The position numbers and the translations under genes are program-made. Shown one piece after another: positions 1 through 13,400 of a DNA stretch of 64,000 nucleotides; position 1 is the first letter of the stretch; each line of letters begins with the position of its first letter. The stretch lies in NCBI GenBank assembly GCA_009763385.1, contig CM019825.1, positions 19,893,499 to 19,957,498 on the forward strand, in the 5' to 3' direction. Source of the DNA: Coix lacryma-jobi var. lacryma-jobi (lineage: Eukaryota; Streptophyta; Magnoliopsida; Poales; Poaceae). The notes under the pieces were generated by a model. The model was not told where the DNA came from and ran no database searches. It saw nothing but the letters and a program-made list of their open reading frames with translations.

Positions 1-648
1 CTGCACTGTAAACACCTCGAGGCCGGCTCCGCGCCCCTCGAGCCATACACGGTAACACCTCGAGGTCGGCTTCGCGCCCTTCGAGCCCTAACCACTTTCA
101 TACTCTTGGAGGACAGGTACCCCAAGACCCGGAGGGACCTCACCGCGTACTGTACAATCCGGGATGGGTGCTGTACGGCTCCCGCTTTGTCGCGCCCCCA
201 CGTCCGCGCCCGGGAGGGAAGCCACGACTCAAGGACGCCTCAACAGCGACGATCACATCGGCTCCAGTGGCCCCGACAAGACAGGGTTTCTACCCTTCTC
301 CGTATGGGGCACCATGCGCCCCGACACCTGTAATACTTTTTGTAATCCTGGCCTCCCCTTGCTCTATAAAAGGGGACGCTAGGGCCCTCATTCGGGAGGA
401 CGAACGAAACACACGAGTCCACGCACAAACACGAGTCCGGACCCCGTCCACGCTCACTGAGCTTGTATTCTCCCCTGTACAAGCACTTAGGTGCAAATAA
501 TACAAGACATCTCCCCCCCCGCTGGACGTAGGCCTTCTTTGCCCGAACCAGGATAAATCCTTGTGTCCCTTTGCATCACCATCCAGGAAGAGAAGCACGC
601 GATCATATTACTCGTTGGTGTGATACCCCCGGGTACGAAACACCGACA
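1..648 (+). mobile_element. LTR 3' portion, same family as Ty3/Tat element C
   Basis: This stretch is the reverse complement of the first ~650 bases of the LTRs at 47113 and 61168, so it reads in the sense direction of that LTR. It starts inside the GC-rich repeats (cctcgaggccggctc-like units) and ends at 648 with CACCGACA, the LTR terminus. The bases after 648 do not match the element's primer binding site, so 648 is the outer end of a 3' LTR or a solo LTR. The other end lies outside the window, so no target duplication can be checked. Confidence 0.9.
365..372 (+). promoter_or_regulatory. TATA box of the LTR promoter
   Basis: TATAAAAG lies in the LTR fragment at the position matching the TATA boxes of the two full LTRs of element C. 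It points toward the NAD-ME1 gene, whose start codon is about 1.07 kb downstream. Use by the host gene is only inferred. Confidence 0.6.
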
Positions 649-1431
649 AATATTCAATACCAGGTGGCTGAAACATTGTGGAAGTGGTCTAGAAGAAAGA
701 ATAACAAAAGCTACCCATAGCACTATGGCCAGCCCTAACAATAAGAATGTTAGTTGCACTGTACATATGAGAGAGGGAGTTGTTGGAGTTGTGAGATCCA
801 ATCTTCATAAGCGGTCTATATACATTGTGGCCTGTAACTTAACTATGGACTGCTATTGTGGGACCTACCTCTATGGACCGGTTGATGCAAATACATTGTG
901 GTTGCTCTAAGTCTAACTAAATCTAAAAAAACAGTTATCCCATTATTATTGGCACGAACGGTACGCATCAAATCGCTACGGACATGTTTGTTACAGTGTA
1001 GTAGTAGAAAATTCCCGCGTTTCATTTGGATCAAGGCGAACTTTGTTCTTTTTGTACTTCTCAAAAAAAAAACTTTGTTCTTTTTGCAAACAAATCGATA
1101 GGTCCGCGTTTGACCGTTTTGTGCTTCAGCAGTTCAGCGCGCGCGCCTGACGGGCGGGCCGAAAGTCGTTTCTACGAACAACGCTGGCAGATCTCGCTCC
1201 TTCCCATCGGCGCTCCGGCGTCAACGAGCCAACCCGGGGCAGCAGCCATCAGCCTCAGCCACGACCAGCAAAGCCTCCGGCCCCGGGGCCCCGCGTCGCC
1301 CCTCCCCACGCGCTGGAGAATAATTCGGGCAAAAGGCAAAAGCATCGTCGGCACTACAGGGAAGAACGTCTCCACTCTCCCACCAACGCCACCGCTCGAA
1401 GCCTCCCCGAGATACAGGAGCTGGCGCGGGG
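649..1431 (+). promoter_or_regulatory. Upstream region and 5' UTR of NAD-ME1
   Basis: This is about 780 bases between the LTR end and the malic enzyme start codon. The first 350 bases are AT-rich and contain 'tacattgtgg' twice (822 and 890). From about 1130 it becomes GC-rich, as is usual at grass gene 5' ends. No clear TATA box is seen near the expected transcription start. Reading frames that cross this region are not protein-like. Confidence 0.5.
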
Positions 1432-4400
1432 ATGGCGTCCATCTCGCAGAATCTCCGGCGATCCCTCGCCCCGGACCGCCTGCGCCGCCTGCTCCTCCTC
1501 TCCCAGCACCCGCGGGAGTACGTGACGGCGGAGTGCCACCGCCCCGTCGTCCTCCACCACGTGGGTCCCGACATCCTCCACGACCCCTGGTTCAACCGGG
1601 TACGCCTCTGTTCCGTTCCGTTCCGTCGGGGTGCTCGCGGCCGGGCGGCCGGTGGTGCTCCCTGTCTGTTCGCGTTCTCGGGGGCTCTGAACTTCTGACG
1701 CTGCTGGCTGCTGCAGGGCACGGCGTTCTCGATGACCGAGAGGGACCGCCTCGGCCTCCGCGGCCTGCTCCCGCCCAACGTCGTCTCCTCGCAGCAGCAG
1801 ATCGACAGATTCAGTACGTGTGCCCCCGTCCTGACGAGCCGCTTCATTGCCTCCTCTGGCTTTTGGGGTTTGCTACTTGCTGCGTGAATCGCCGCGGATC
1901 TAATCGGATCGGCAGCTGTAGTGTGGAATGGTATTTCGACGAATGTGGTGTCTGGCGGTGTCTTGTCAGATCGTCCCCTGGGGCTTAGTTCGAGGTTTGG
2001 AGATTGAGTAAGGTCAGTGGTCAGCTAGTGCTTCAACTGGTTAGCATTAGGATGATAGGGGTGCTAATGTCCTATGATCGTTTCTAGAAACGCTGAAGGA
2101 CTTTTGTAGTCTTAAATATCTTTAGAAGCTACGGACAAACAGAAAAGCTTCCCTGAAACTACAATCAAGTACTATAACATATTATTGCTTGAAAGCTTAA
2201 GTGCAGAAGTTGCACACGTTCTTATCCACAGCTAGAGGTAGAGCTTAGAGGAGATGCATCACTGACTGTAAGCCATTTGGGAAAGCATATTACTGAAATA
2301 GACTGTAAGTGCAGTCTGCAAATTTACTTTATTTTTTAAATTCTAATTTATACTTTGGTTGCAGTGCTTGATCTGAAACGGCTTCAGAGATACGCAAAAG
2401 ATGGACCATCTGATACTTATCCATTGGCAAAATGGCGCATCCTTAACAGGTTGCATGACAGAAATGAAACGATGTACTACAAGGTGTGTGCCTTCACAGC
2501 CCGCACAATCATCTAGGCACATCCTTATTCTTGTTGATTCCTTATTCTTATTGATGTTGCATTTTCTGTTAATAAACATAATCTTTGGTTTACACCCCCA
2601 ATGTGTGGTTATGCACCTTCTGTGTTAACTTTGTTGCCCTTGCAATATCAAACATAACTGACTGGGAACCAGTTTGAATTCTGTTTACAAAATGGTCGCC
2701 TTATATTGTCTCATTTTTTGTACTAAATAGGTCCTAATAGATAACATTGAGGAGTATGCACCTATTGTCTACACACCAACCGTTGGACTTGTTTGCCAAA
2801 ACTACAGTGGTTTATTTCGACGGCCTAGGGGAATGTATTTTAGTGCAGAAGATCGTGGGGAGATGATGTCCATGGTGTACAATTGGCCAGCTGATCAGGT
2901 ATGTGCCAGTTCAGTGCTTATCTGGTGCCCACTTACTAATTGGTCTTCTGTAGACGAGGTATTCCATTACCTTTAAGGTATAGTACAGTTGCGTTAAGAT
3001 ATACCTTTCGGTCTTTTGCCTTTTGGAGATCTAAAAGGACAAACATTTGCTGAAGAAATTTCCTACAATTCCAATTAAAGCTTTGTTTGGCTGCACATAA
3101 ATACACTCCAATCCACGTGGTTTGGGAGGGATAGTGGTGGAATTTAGTTCAAGTTCCACTCCAAACCACGTGGATTGTGGTGTATTTCGTAGCCAACAAG
3201 GCCTAAATGAAAAATGGTTATTCACATATTTGGTCAATCTGTTTCAGGTTGACATGATAGTGGTGACTGATGGAAGCAGGATATTGGGCCTTGGTGATCT
3301 CGGGGTGCATGGTATTGGCATTGCTATTGGAAAATTGGATTTGTATGTTGCTGCTGCTGGAATAAATCCTCAAAGGGTATGTTGGATTGTTCTTATTTTC
3401 AGTTCCACAGAAATTGGCCATTCTTTTTGCTACAAAATAACAAAATATTCATGTATGACTCTTCAAAGATTGTAATTGTTCTTTTGTTGCTTTGGTCCGG
3501 AGTAAGTTTAATTATTTTAAAAGTTCTCAAAGAAAAGACCTGTTTGACACCTGATTGTTTTTTTTTCTATATTGGGAACCGTGCTCTCAATGAAATGACA
3601 ATAGTTCGCTTGAACTTATTAGCCCGGCTTATCAGCCATGGTACAATGTTTTTCTCTCACAACAAAACAGCATCAGCCGGCTTATCAGCCGCACAAAGCA
3701 TCAGCCCGAATAACTCCAACAGCTTGTAGAGTACACTAGTGTTGTCTAAAACGGAACTCTCATGTAATCTACTGCTCTTTGTTTACTTGCTTACTATTGG
3801 TTTTCACTTGGACAACTAGATATTTTTCTTTCATGTCTTTGATTGCTTTCGTACTTTTTTCTAGGTTCTTCCTGTTATGATTGATGTCGGAACGAACAAT
3901 GAGAAGCTCCTTAAGGATCCTCTTTGTAAGATCTTGGTTGAATATTTGCCTTTTCAGATTTACAATACTTGCAGCATTTATTTACCTATCAAACACCTAG
4001 TTCTGTTTTCACATATTTGTCATATCAAACACCTAGTTTTTATTTCGCATTATGGCCACTCTCTAACTGTAAAGGAAAAGACCATATAGCAAGTGCCATA
4101 GCTTTCCATGTTTTATAACTCATATAGTGGCACCTGTTCTAATTAGATACACTGGATACTTAGCTAGATATCAAGAAAAAAATATCATGTTATTCTAATT
4201 TTTCTTAATTCCTTGTCATACAGATCTCGGGATACAAGAGCACCGTCTTGAGGGAGATGAATATGTCTCAGTTATTGATGAATTCATGGAAGCTGTTTTT
4301 ACTCGCTGGCCTAATGTTATCGTACAGGTGCTATTTTGACATTCTATGCTTCATTTCTTTAACATTTTCATTACATGATGCTTTATCGCGAACCATATCA

Positions 4401-7400
4401 CAATACTTATCTTGTATTTCTGTAGTTTGAAGATTTCCAAAGTAATGGGCCTTTAGGTTGTTGCAGCGTTACAGAAAGACTTATCGCATGTTTAATGACG
4501 ATGTTCAGGTCAGTCCTAATTTCTGCAAATATCTTCCCAAGATTTAGGCTTCTTCGTCCTGGTGATATATGTTCTATGTGTTGGAGTATGTGTATATCAG
4601 GCCCATGAGGTCCATGTAAGGATACTACAACAGCTACCCTTCTAGGGTTAGCCCATGAAATGAATCACAGTTTTAGCATGGTATCAAGCTAGCCTTTTTT
4701 TCCCCTCTTCTCCTTCCAGCCGGCGCCGCCCCTTCTTCTGCCCGGCGCCGCCGTCGACGCCGCGGCCATGGCCGGCGGACCTCCCCCTCCTCCCCCTACC
4801 TATCTCTCCTCCTTCCCTCCACTCCCCTCTCCATCCTGGGCCCAACTCGTGGCCTCCCGACCGGCGTAGCTCGCAGCCGCTGCCCTCCTCGTCGCGGGCG
4901 CCGGCGGCCAGGCCCCAGGCGACCTCGGCGCGGGCGCGCACGCCTGGGCGCGGTGACCCCGGCGCGCACGACCCCGCCGCGAGTGGCCCTGGCGCGGGCG
5001 TCCCCGGGCGCACGGAGCCGGCGCGGATGGCCTTGGCGCGGACGGCCTGGGTGCCGGCGGCCAGGGAGCGCACGGGCCCGGCGCGCACGGCCCCGCCGAC
5101 CACCTGCCCGACCCCGACGGCCTTCACCTTCCCATCGATGGCGCACAGACAGGGAATGGGGTGGGCGTCCTCCCGGGCAGTCCTCTGCTCCAGCCGGCCA
5201 ATACAGGCGGTCCTCTGCTCCAGCAGCCCGTTCCTCCTCCGCCTGCTGCTGCCTTGCTAACCAGCGGCCTCCACAGCGCCATGGGGCCGGGCTGGGGAGC
5301 CCTGGCCTTGAGCGCCGGCACCGGTGGACAATTTCCGGTGCCCCCTCCACCACCACTTCTTCCCCAACCTGACAACACCGTCGCCGCTGCCCTCACAGCC
5401 GCCCGGGTCGCTGCTGCGGAGGGTCAAGCACGCGTCCGTGCAGCAGCCCTCATCTGGGAATGAGAACGCGATGCGGCCGACGCCCTTGCTCGTCAGCTCG
5501 CCGAGGCGGAGCAGCTCCTCGTATACCCGAGGCTTCACGACACCGGCGCCACCTCCGGCTCGCGAGCTCCCCGCCCGACTCTTGCACCGGTGTCCGATCC
5601 GGCTGATCCACTCGTCGCACAGTTGCACTACCAGGCCGGGGCTGTCCAGAACATCCGGAGTCTGGTTCCCGTCGTCCTCGACTCTGAGTCGCCCTCCTAC
5701 GCCCGCTGGCGGGACCTGGTCCTCCTCACCCTTCGCCGCTACACCCTCGACGACCACGTCCTCACCACCACCGCGGTCGCGGCTCAGACCTCTACGTGGC
5801 TTCGCCTCGACAGCATCGCCCTCTCGTGGATTCTTAGGACCATCTCCCTCGACCTCCACGACCTCGTCCGCGCTCCACCTGAGGGCACTCCAGCCACCGC
5901 TCGTCGTGCCTGGCTGGCGCTCGAGGGTCAGTTCCTGGGCAACGCCGAAGCCCGGGCCCTGCGTCTCGATGCGAGCTTCCGCACCTTCGTCCAGGGTGAC
6001 CTCTCCGTCGGTGAGTACTGTCGCCGGATGAAGGGCATGGCCGATGCACTCGGTGACCTGGGCTGTGCCGTGGAGGACCGGTTCTTGGTCCTCAACGTCC
6101 TTCGCGGCCTCAGCGAGCGCTACGGCCACCTTCGGACGTGGATCACTCGGCAGCGGCCGTTCCCCACCTTCTTTCAGGTTCGTGATGACCTCGTCTTGGA
6201 GGAGCTTACTCAGGGCATCCAGCCTGGGTCGCTCTCCGCGTCGGGGTCCTCGTCATCTTCGACTGCCCTGGCCGCCACTCCTCCGTCGCGTCCCACCGCT
6301 CCGCACGCGTCGTCTCTACTTGGTCCTCCTCCCGGGCCAAGCGGGGGTGGTGGGGGGGGGGGGGGCGTGGCGGCCGCCGTCGCCGCGGGGGCGGGCGAAG
6401 TGCGGGGCCTGGTCGTGGGAGCACACCGGCGCCTCCACGGGGTGCACCCTGGCCATCCTACAACCACCCATGGTCAGGGCGCATCTCCATGTGGCCCTTC
6501 CCGGCGGTGGGCGGCGAGTCTCGTCCTCCGGCGGCCATGCTCGCTGGGGGGGGGGGTTCCCGAGCACTCAGTGGACTCCGGGTGCGGCCGTCCCTCCGCT
6601 ACCGTCGCCGTGGACTCCTTCCGGGGCCACGCCCGGGCTTGTCGGTTGGGACCCGACAGCCCTGGCACGTGCCTTCAGCACCATGAGTCTAACCCCACCA
6701 GTCAGTCCGGACTGGATCGCCGACTCGGGTGCCACCTACCACACCACTCCTGACCCTGGTATACTCTCGGTTCACCCTCCTTCCTCCTCTCACCCTTCGT
6801 CCATTATGGTCGCAAATGGTTCATGTCTTCCTGTCACATCTGTGGGTGCTGCTAGCACTCATGACTCCTTTCATCTTCCTGACGTTCTTGTTGCTCCTTC
6901 TATGGTTCACAACCTTCTGTCTATTCGTCGTTTTACCACTGACAAATCTTGTTCTGTTGAATTTGACTCTTCTGGTCTTACTGTGAAGGATTTGACTTCC
7001 CGACGTCCTCTTCTCCGATGTGACAGCGTGGGGCCCCTTTACACTCTTCGGTTTCCTCCACCATCTTCGTCGCCTTCCACTTCGTCCGCTGCTTTCGCCG
7101 CCGTTTCTTCCTCCACTACTTGGCACCGCCGGCTTGGACATCCCGGCCGCGACATTTTGAGGCAGCTTAGTCGTAGTTCCGACATTCCATGTACTCGGGC
7201 TCACGATGAGCATTTATGTCACGCGTGCCAACTGAGCCGCCATGTTCGCCTTCCTTTCCCGACCTCTTCTTCACACGCGACCCATATTTTTTATCTTGTA
7301 CATTGCGACCTGTGGACATCTCCTGAGTATTTCTGGCTATAAATAACTATCTTGTGTTGGTGGATGATTTCTCTCACTATTCATGGACTTTTCTAATTCG

Positions 7401-10400
7401 TGCGAAGTCGGACACTTTCTCCACGGTTCTTCACTTTTTTGCCTGGGTGTCCACTTAGTTCGGTCTCACCATCAAGGCTGTTCAGTGTGACAACGGGCGT
7501 GAGTTCGACAACTCCACGTCTCGTGCCTTCTTCCTCTCTCACGGCATGCAATTGCGCATGTCGTGCCCCTACACCTCCTCCCAGAACGGCAAGGCCGAGC
7601 GCATGATTCGCACCACCAACGACACCATACGCACCCTACTCTTGCAGGCCTCCCTTCCTGCTCGCTTCTAGGCCGAGGGTCTTCACACCTCCACATACCT
7701 CCTCAACCGTTTACCTTCTGCTGCCTGTCCTGCTCCCACTCCTCACCACGTCCTTTTCGGTACCCCTCGTCGCTATGACCACCTCCGCGTCTTCGGGTGT
7801 GCGTGTTACCTTAACACCACTGCCACTGCTCCCCACAAGTTGGCTCCCCGGTCGACTCGGTGTGTCTTCCTCGGGTACTCCCCAGATCACAAGGGGTACC
7901 GTTGCTTTGACCTCTGCTCTCGTCGAGTCCTCATCTTCCGTCACGTTGTGTTCGACAATTCCGATTTTCCCTTCTCCACCACCGCCACTCTTCCCACCTC
8001 CTCCCAACCTCCCACCTCCGACCCTGATCTCTCCTCCCTGTTTCCCACTGACGCGGTGGCCCAGCCACCTTTGTTGTTTTACCCTGCAGGTCCTCCCCTC
8101 TCGCGTCCACCGCCGGGCTCGTGCCCCGGTTCGCCGTCCTCCGGACCTGTGCCTGACCCTGCGCCCTGCGCGGGTCCAGCAGCTGCGCCTCCGGTGCTGC
8201 GTCTGGCCCTGCGCCTTGTGCGGACCCAGCGGCTGCGCCTGACCTTGCGCCCGTCGCGGGTCCGGCGTCTTCGACACCTCCCGCGCGCTTCGCTCAGCCG
8301 GTGCGTGTCTACCAGCGTCGTGCGCAGGCGACCTTGCTGCCCCCGGTGCGGGACCCGTCGCTGTCGTTGTCGCCACATCGGTCACCCTCCGTGGCCTCGT
8401 CCCCACCGTCGACGCCTACGCCGCCGCCTCCACCACCGCCGGCTGCTCGAGTGGAGCCGCCCGTGTACCACCCGCCCCTTCTACATCGCCACCTGCGTCA
8501 TGTTCACCCAATGGTGACGCGGCAGGCGGCGGGGGTGCTGCGGCCCCGGGCTCTCGCCGCGACGCCTGGCGACTCACGGGTCTCTCCGGTACCCTCTTCC
8601 GTGCGCGCCGCCTTGGCTGACCCTCACTGGCGAGGTGCGATGGAAGAGGAGTATGTGGCTCTTCTAGCCAACCAGACCTGGGATCTGGTGCCCCATCCGC
8701 CTGGCTCCAATGTCGTCACCGGCAAGTGGATCTGGACTCACAAGTGCCGGGCTGATGGCACTCTTGAGCGGTACAAGGCTTGCTGGGTTCTCCGGGGTTT
8801 TACTCAGCGGCCTGGAGCTGATTATGATGAGACTTTCAGTCCATTGGTGAAGCCAGCTACAGTCCGCACAGTTCTCTCACTGGCTCTCTCCCGCTCATGG
8901 CCCGTGCATCAGCTGGATGTCAAGAATGCCTTTCTCCACGGGACACTTGCTGAGACGGTCTACTACAGTCAGCCTGCGGGTTTTGTTGACTCTTCCCGCC
9001 CTGACCTGGTCTGCCGTCTCCACAAGTCACTCTACGGTCTCAAGCAGGTCCCTCGGGCGTGGTACTCTCGGTTTGCTGCATTCCTGCTTACTCTGGGGTT
9101 TGTGGAGGCCAAGTCAGACACTTCGCTGTTCATCTACCCCCACGGTGGGGAGACTGCCTACCTGTTGCTCTATGTTGATGACATTGTGCTCACCGCCTCT
9201 AGCCCGACACTACTGCGGCGGATCATCACCTCTCTTCAGCAGGAGTTCGCGATGAAGGACATCGGTGAGCTCCATCACTTCCTTGGGTCACTGTTGAGCC
9301 TCGTCCCGGGGGTCTCTTTCTTCACCAGCGGCAGTACACTCTTGATATCCTGGAGCGAGCTGGGATGACTGACTGCAAGCCTTGCTCCACCCCAGTTGAC
9401 ACTCAGGCCAAGCTGTCAGAGACCGAGGGCACCGTAGTTACTGACCCTACCGCATACAGGAGTCTTGCAGGGGCGCTTCAGTACCTCACCTTCACCCGCC
9501 CGGACATCACATATGCAGTTCAACATATTTGCCTTCATATGCATGATCCGCGCGAGCCTCATCTCACGGCCCTCAAGCGCCTCCTCCGATACCTCCGCGG
9601 CACAGTCGACTACGGCCTACTACTCCACCGGTCTGCCTCCACCGAGCTCGTCGTCTACACCGACGCTGATTGGGCCGGGTGTCCGGACACTCGCGGGTCC
9701 ACCTCCGGCTATGCTGTCTTCCTCCGCGGCAACCTGGTGTCCTGGTCGTCCAAGCCCCAGCCGGTGGTCTCCCGCTCCAGTGCCGAGGCGGAGTACCGCG
9801 CTGTTGCTAACGGCGTGGCTGAGGCCTCCTGGCTCCGGCAGCTCCTGGGTGAGCTCCACAGTCCCCTGACCCGGAGCACGTTGGTCTACTGCGACAACGT
9901 CAGTGCCGTGTACCTCTCCACCAACCCCGTTCAGCACCAGCGGACCAAGCATGTAGAGATCGACCTCCACTTTGTCCGCGACCGTGTGGCTATCGGCGAT
10001 GTCCGGGTTCTACACGTCCCGACCACCTCCCAATTTGCCGACATCTTCACCAAGGGCCTCCCGTCCTCGACCTTCTCCGAGTTTCGCTCCAGCCTCAACA
10101 TCACTAGTGGCTAGTTGAGTCTGTGGGGGGCTCATATGCTGTACCTCTTTTCGTGTTTAGTCTTGAAACTCCGCTGCGCCGGTAGTTCAGACTGCGGGGG
10201 GGTGTTGGAGTATGTGTATATCAGGCCCATGAGGCCCATGTAAGGATACTACAACAGCTACCCTTCTAGGGTTAGCCCATGAAATGAATCACAGTTTCAG
10301 CACTATGCACTCTCTTTGTGATTTGCTGGCGAACTGCTTAGACGGTATCCGTAAAACATGCATTTTACTTTGCCATTTTTAGTTCATGAATTAGCATTTT

Positions 10401-13400
10401 ACTTTGCCATTTTTAGTTCATGAATTACCTTTGAATAGGTAAGAGTATTAGTGTTTCTTCATGTTTACAACCTTGGTGCACCACAATGTTTTTGAAAGCA
10501 ATGAAGATTGCGTGGAATATTGGATTAGATTGATTGGAGAGACCTATGCACATATATATAGGGTTGAGGTGATCTCGTGGTTTATAGAAACAAGACCAAC
10601 CGAGATCTCATATCATATCTCTCTAATCGTATGGGCCGGCCAGCTATACCAGGCACAGACCCAAAGAGGGTGGCCCGCTATACCAGGCACACCCCCCTAC
10701 CATATACACGCATAGCACAAATATACAATCTAACAGTTTTAAGCACATGGCCCACTCATATATACACATATTTTTCCAGCAAATGGTTCCATAGTTGTGA
10801 AGAAAAGTTTGTTTGCCATAGACATGTGGTGTGCCAAGTGGAAACTTTGCTGTCATGTTTTTGACGATACCATTGCACAATATTATATCCAGCTTCTACA
10901 AATTATTAAATAAAGCTTGTGGTTTTGACCTTTGATATCTGGTTAAAGTACTCTAGTTAGTATGTTTCATCGTTATCTAGAAGAGTAAATGTGTTGCTCT
11001 TGAAATGACTATTCTTTGTGTATACAAGGGAACTGCTGGTGTTGCAATAGCTGGCCTTTTAGGAGCTGTACGGGCACAAGGAAGGCCAATGATAGATTTC
11101 CCAAAGCAAAGGATTGTGGTTGCTGGTGCTGGCAGGTCAGGAACACTCTCAGTCCTCAATCCTTGTTCACCTAGTTTAAAATTAGAATAACATGCTAAGT
11201 AGTTCACGGCAACTCTGTGCTTATTTTTCTGATAACTTGGCAGTTAGCATATTCACATCAGAAAGGATCTTGGAAATACGAGTAATGTTAACACTGCTGT
11301 GTAAAAGAATATTACCTCTACAGCATTTCATTCTTGTACAGTGCTGGTATTGGAGTGGTGAATGCTGCAAGCAGAACCATGGCAAGAATGTTGGGAAACA
11401 ATGAGGTTGCTTTTGAGAGTGCGAGGAGTCAATTCTGGATAGTTGATGCCCATGTAAGTTGGATAACCAATAACCATGTAACGGTTCATATATTTGCAGG
11501 GTTGCCTATCATTTTATACTATCCACTCCTTTACTGCCTGTATTTGGGAACGATAATCTTAAGTAGAAAGAAAGTCTTGAGCAGTTATATGCTCTAAGAA
11601 ATTTAACTGGATCACCACTGTTGTATTTGTCATGTCATGTCGTTGAGAGTGCTTCCTTGCTGTATAAGAATTGATTAGCTAATACGCAATCATTCAAATT
11701 GTAGACTTGTCTTTGTTTTTGCTAAGTTTTGGACAGACTAGTTGTCTGTACTTTTATGAACTCATAACTTGATTTGCATTTTCCCTCATGCAGGGCCTAA
11801 TAACAGAAGACCGAGCAGACATCGATCCAGATGCACGGCCTTTTGCTAGGAGAAAGAGTGAGCTTGGTCACCAGGGCCTAAGTGAGGGGGCGAGCTTAGT
11901 TGAAGTGGTACTTTCTAATCTTGTACATGGTGCTTTTATAAGCATGATACTTGTGAGGTTACTAATTTTTAAAGGATGAACCGCCAGGAATATGTATTCC
12001 AAAAATAAGTTTCTAATATGGACCCGATTTCTTACTGCACTCTTTATTGAGTGATGCTCTTTTCCAAAGAGATCAAGTATGGATCTAGGTTTGAAAAGCC
12101 CCCCTCCACAGAAAATACTGAGTAAGGAGCATTCATTGCTGACTGTTATGATGCAGCACCGCGTACAAAATGACGCCTCATGAGTCATGATTTTTAACAT
12201 AGTTTATCTGTGATCTCCAATGTCATTTCATGTGGTGTTAGACTGATTCGGATCATAAAACCCCACCCACCTGTTTTTTTCTGTTATTTCTGACTTTTCT
12301 GGACTGGAGTGAAATGTTTTTAGGTCTCCTTTTCAAGATTACCATTTATGAAATACTAATCCACAGCTTATGTATGTGCATGTATGTATTTTTTTATTTG
12401 AAATTGAAAAATGACTTAACAAATTGGACTTGAGCTCATGTATCTGAATATCTGGTATGGTATCTTGTCTATTTGCAGGTTAAAAAGGTTAAGCCTGATG
12501 TCATACTTGGATTATCTGCTGTTGGTGGTTTGTTCTCGAAGGAGGTAAGAATAATTGCATGTTACTTTCTGCTTATTCCGAAGCATTTACTGTGATGCTA
12601 TAGTATTAATTCATGCTTACTGGACAGCTACTTTTTTCACCCTTCTACTGGTTTCTTTCAAGAATAATCGCAACTTCTTTTTTATAAGACAAATAGGGGA
12701 GAGCGCATTGACTTCCCCCCCTCAAACTGGCAGTATATTAAGAAGAAGGAAAAAGGTACTAAAGAAAACAAGCCCCATCAGGGCCTCACATACATCCCAC
12801 GCAACCCACACTCACACAACTCAAAACCAGATACAAACAAGCTCGCCAGCTGGAACAATGCAAGCAACCGTAGACCGCACACTAATCTCGGACCAAAGGG
12901 ATTCCAACTCAATGGCACTGGCAGAGCGCTACAGAGAGGATTCCTGCCAAATTCCCTGGAAAGCTGAGGAATGTTATGATTCCCCCCTCAAAAATGCAAT
13001 CATTACTATGTTTCCACAAGAACCAAGCGCTAACATGACCAGAATGAAATCAAGCCCTGCTGATTTTTTTACCTCATTGCCTTGTTGGACGGAATAAGGG
13101 AATGGTGGGGAATTCCCAGTTAAGAGCCGCTGGCTCAAAAATTAGCCTAAAATTACAAGATCACAAACACAACCAAATCTGTAGAAAGTTGCCTTTTTCA
13201 TCTATTCTTAGTGGGAGAAATACTTTCAAATGAACAAGTTCTCAAATGTACTCTTCATAGCAGGGGTGGAACCTAGTGGAGGCGAAACTGGGCTTCCGCC
13301 CCTCCTTGACTCACAGAAATTTCTCAAGGCCTGCTGGCCCATCAATGCACAGCCCAGCTATGTGCCGTCAGCCCATTAGATGAAGTCCAAAATTATTTTA

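Larger units (their letters stand above)
4579..10302 (+). mobile_element. Copia LTR retrotransposon D in NAD-ME1 intron 8
   Basis: A complete 5.7-kb element with 100-bp LTRs (4579-4678, 10203-10302) that differ at two positions. It is bounded by an exact five-base target duplication CTATG (4574-4578, 10303-10307). A primer binding site resembling that for initiator Met tRNA (tggtatcaagctag) starts at 4679. A G-rich polypurine tract ends at 10202. The domain order gag, protease, integrase, RT, RNase H is that of Ty1/Copia. Several frameshifts and stops make it non-autonomous as read. The low LTR divergence points to a recent insertion. Confidence 0.95.

Noticed and set aside
1026..1988. 320-codon frame over the NAD-ME1 5' end
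   Set aside because: It runs through exons 1 and 2 and their introns in the wrong frame; the malic enzyme exons explain the region.
4684..6567. Long GC-rich minus-strand frames
   Set aside because: They are antisense shadows of Copia D gag with arginine- and proline-rich low-complexity translations.
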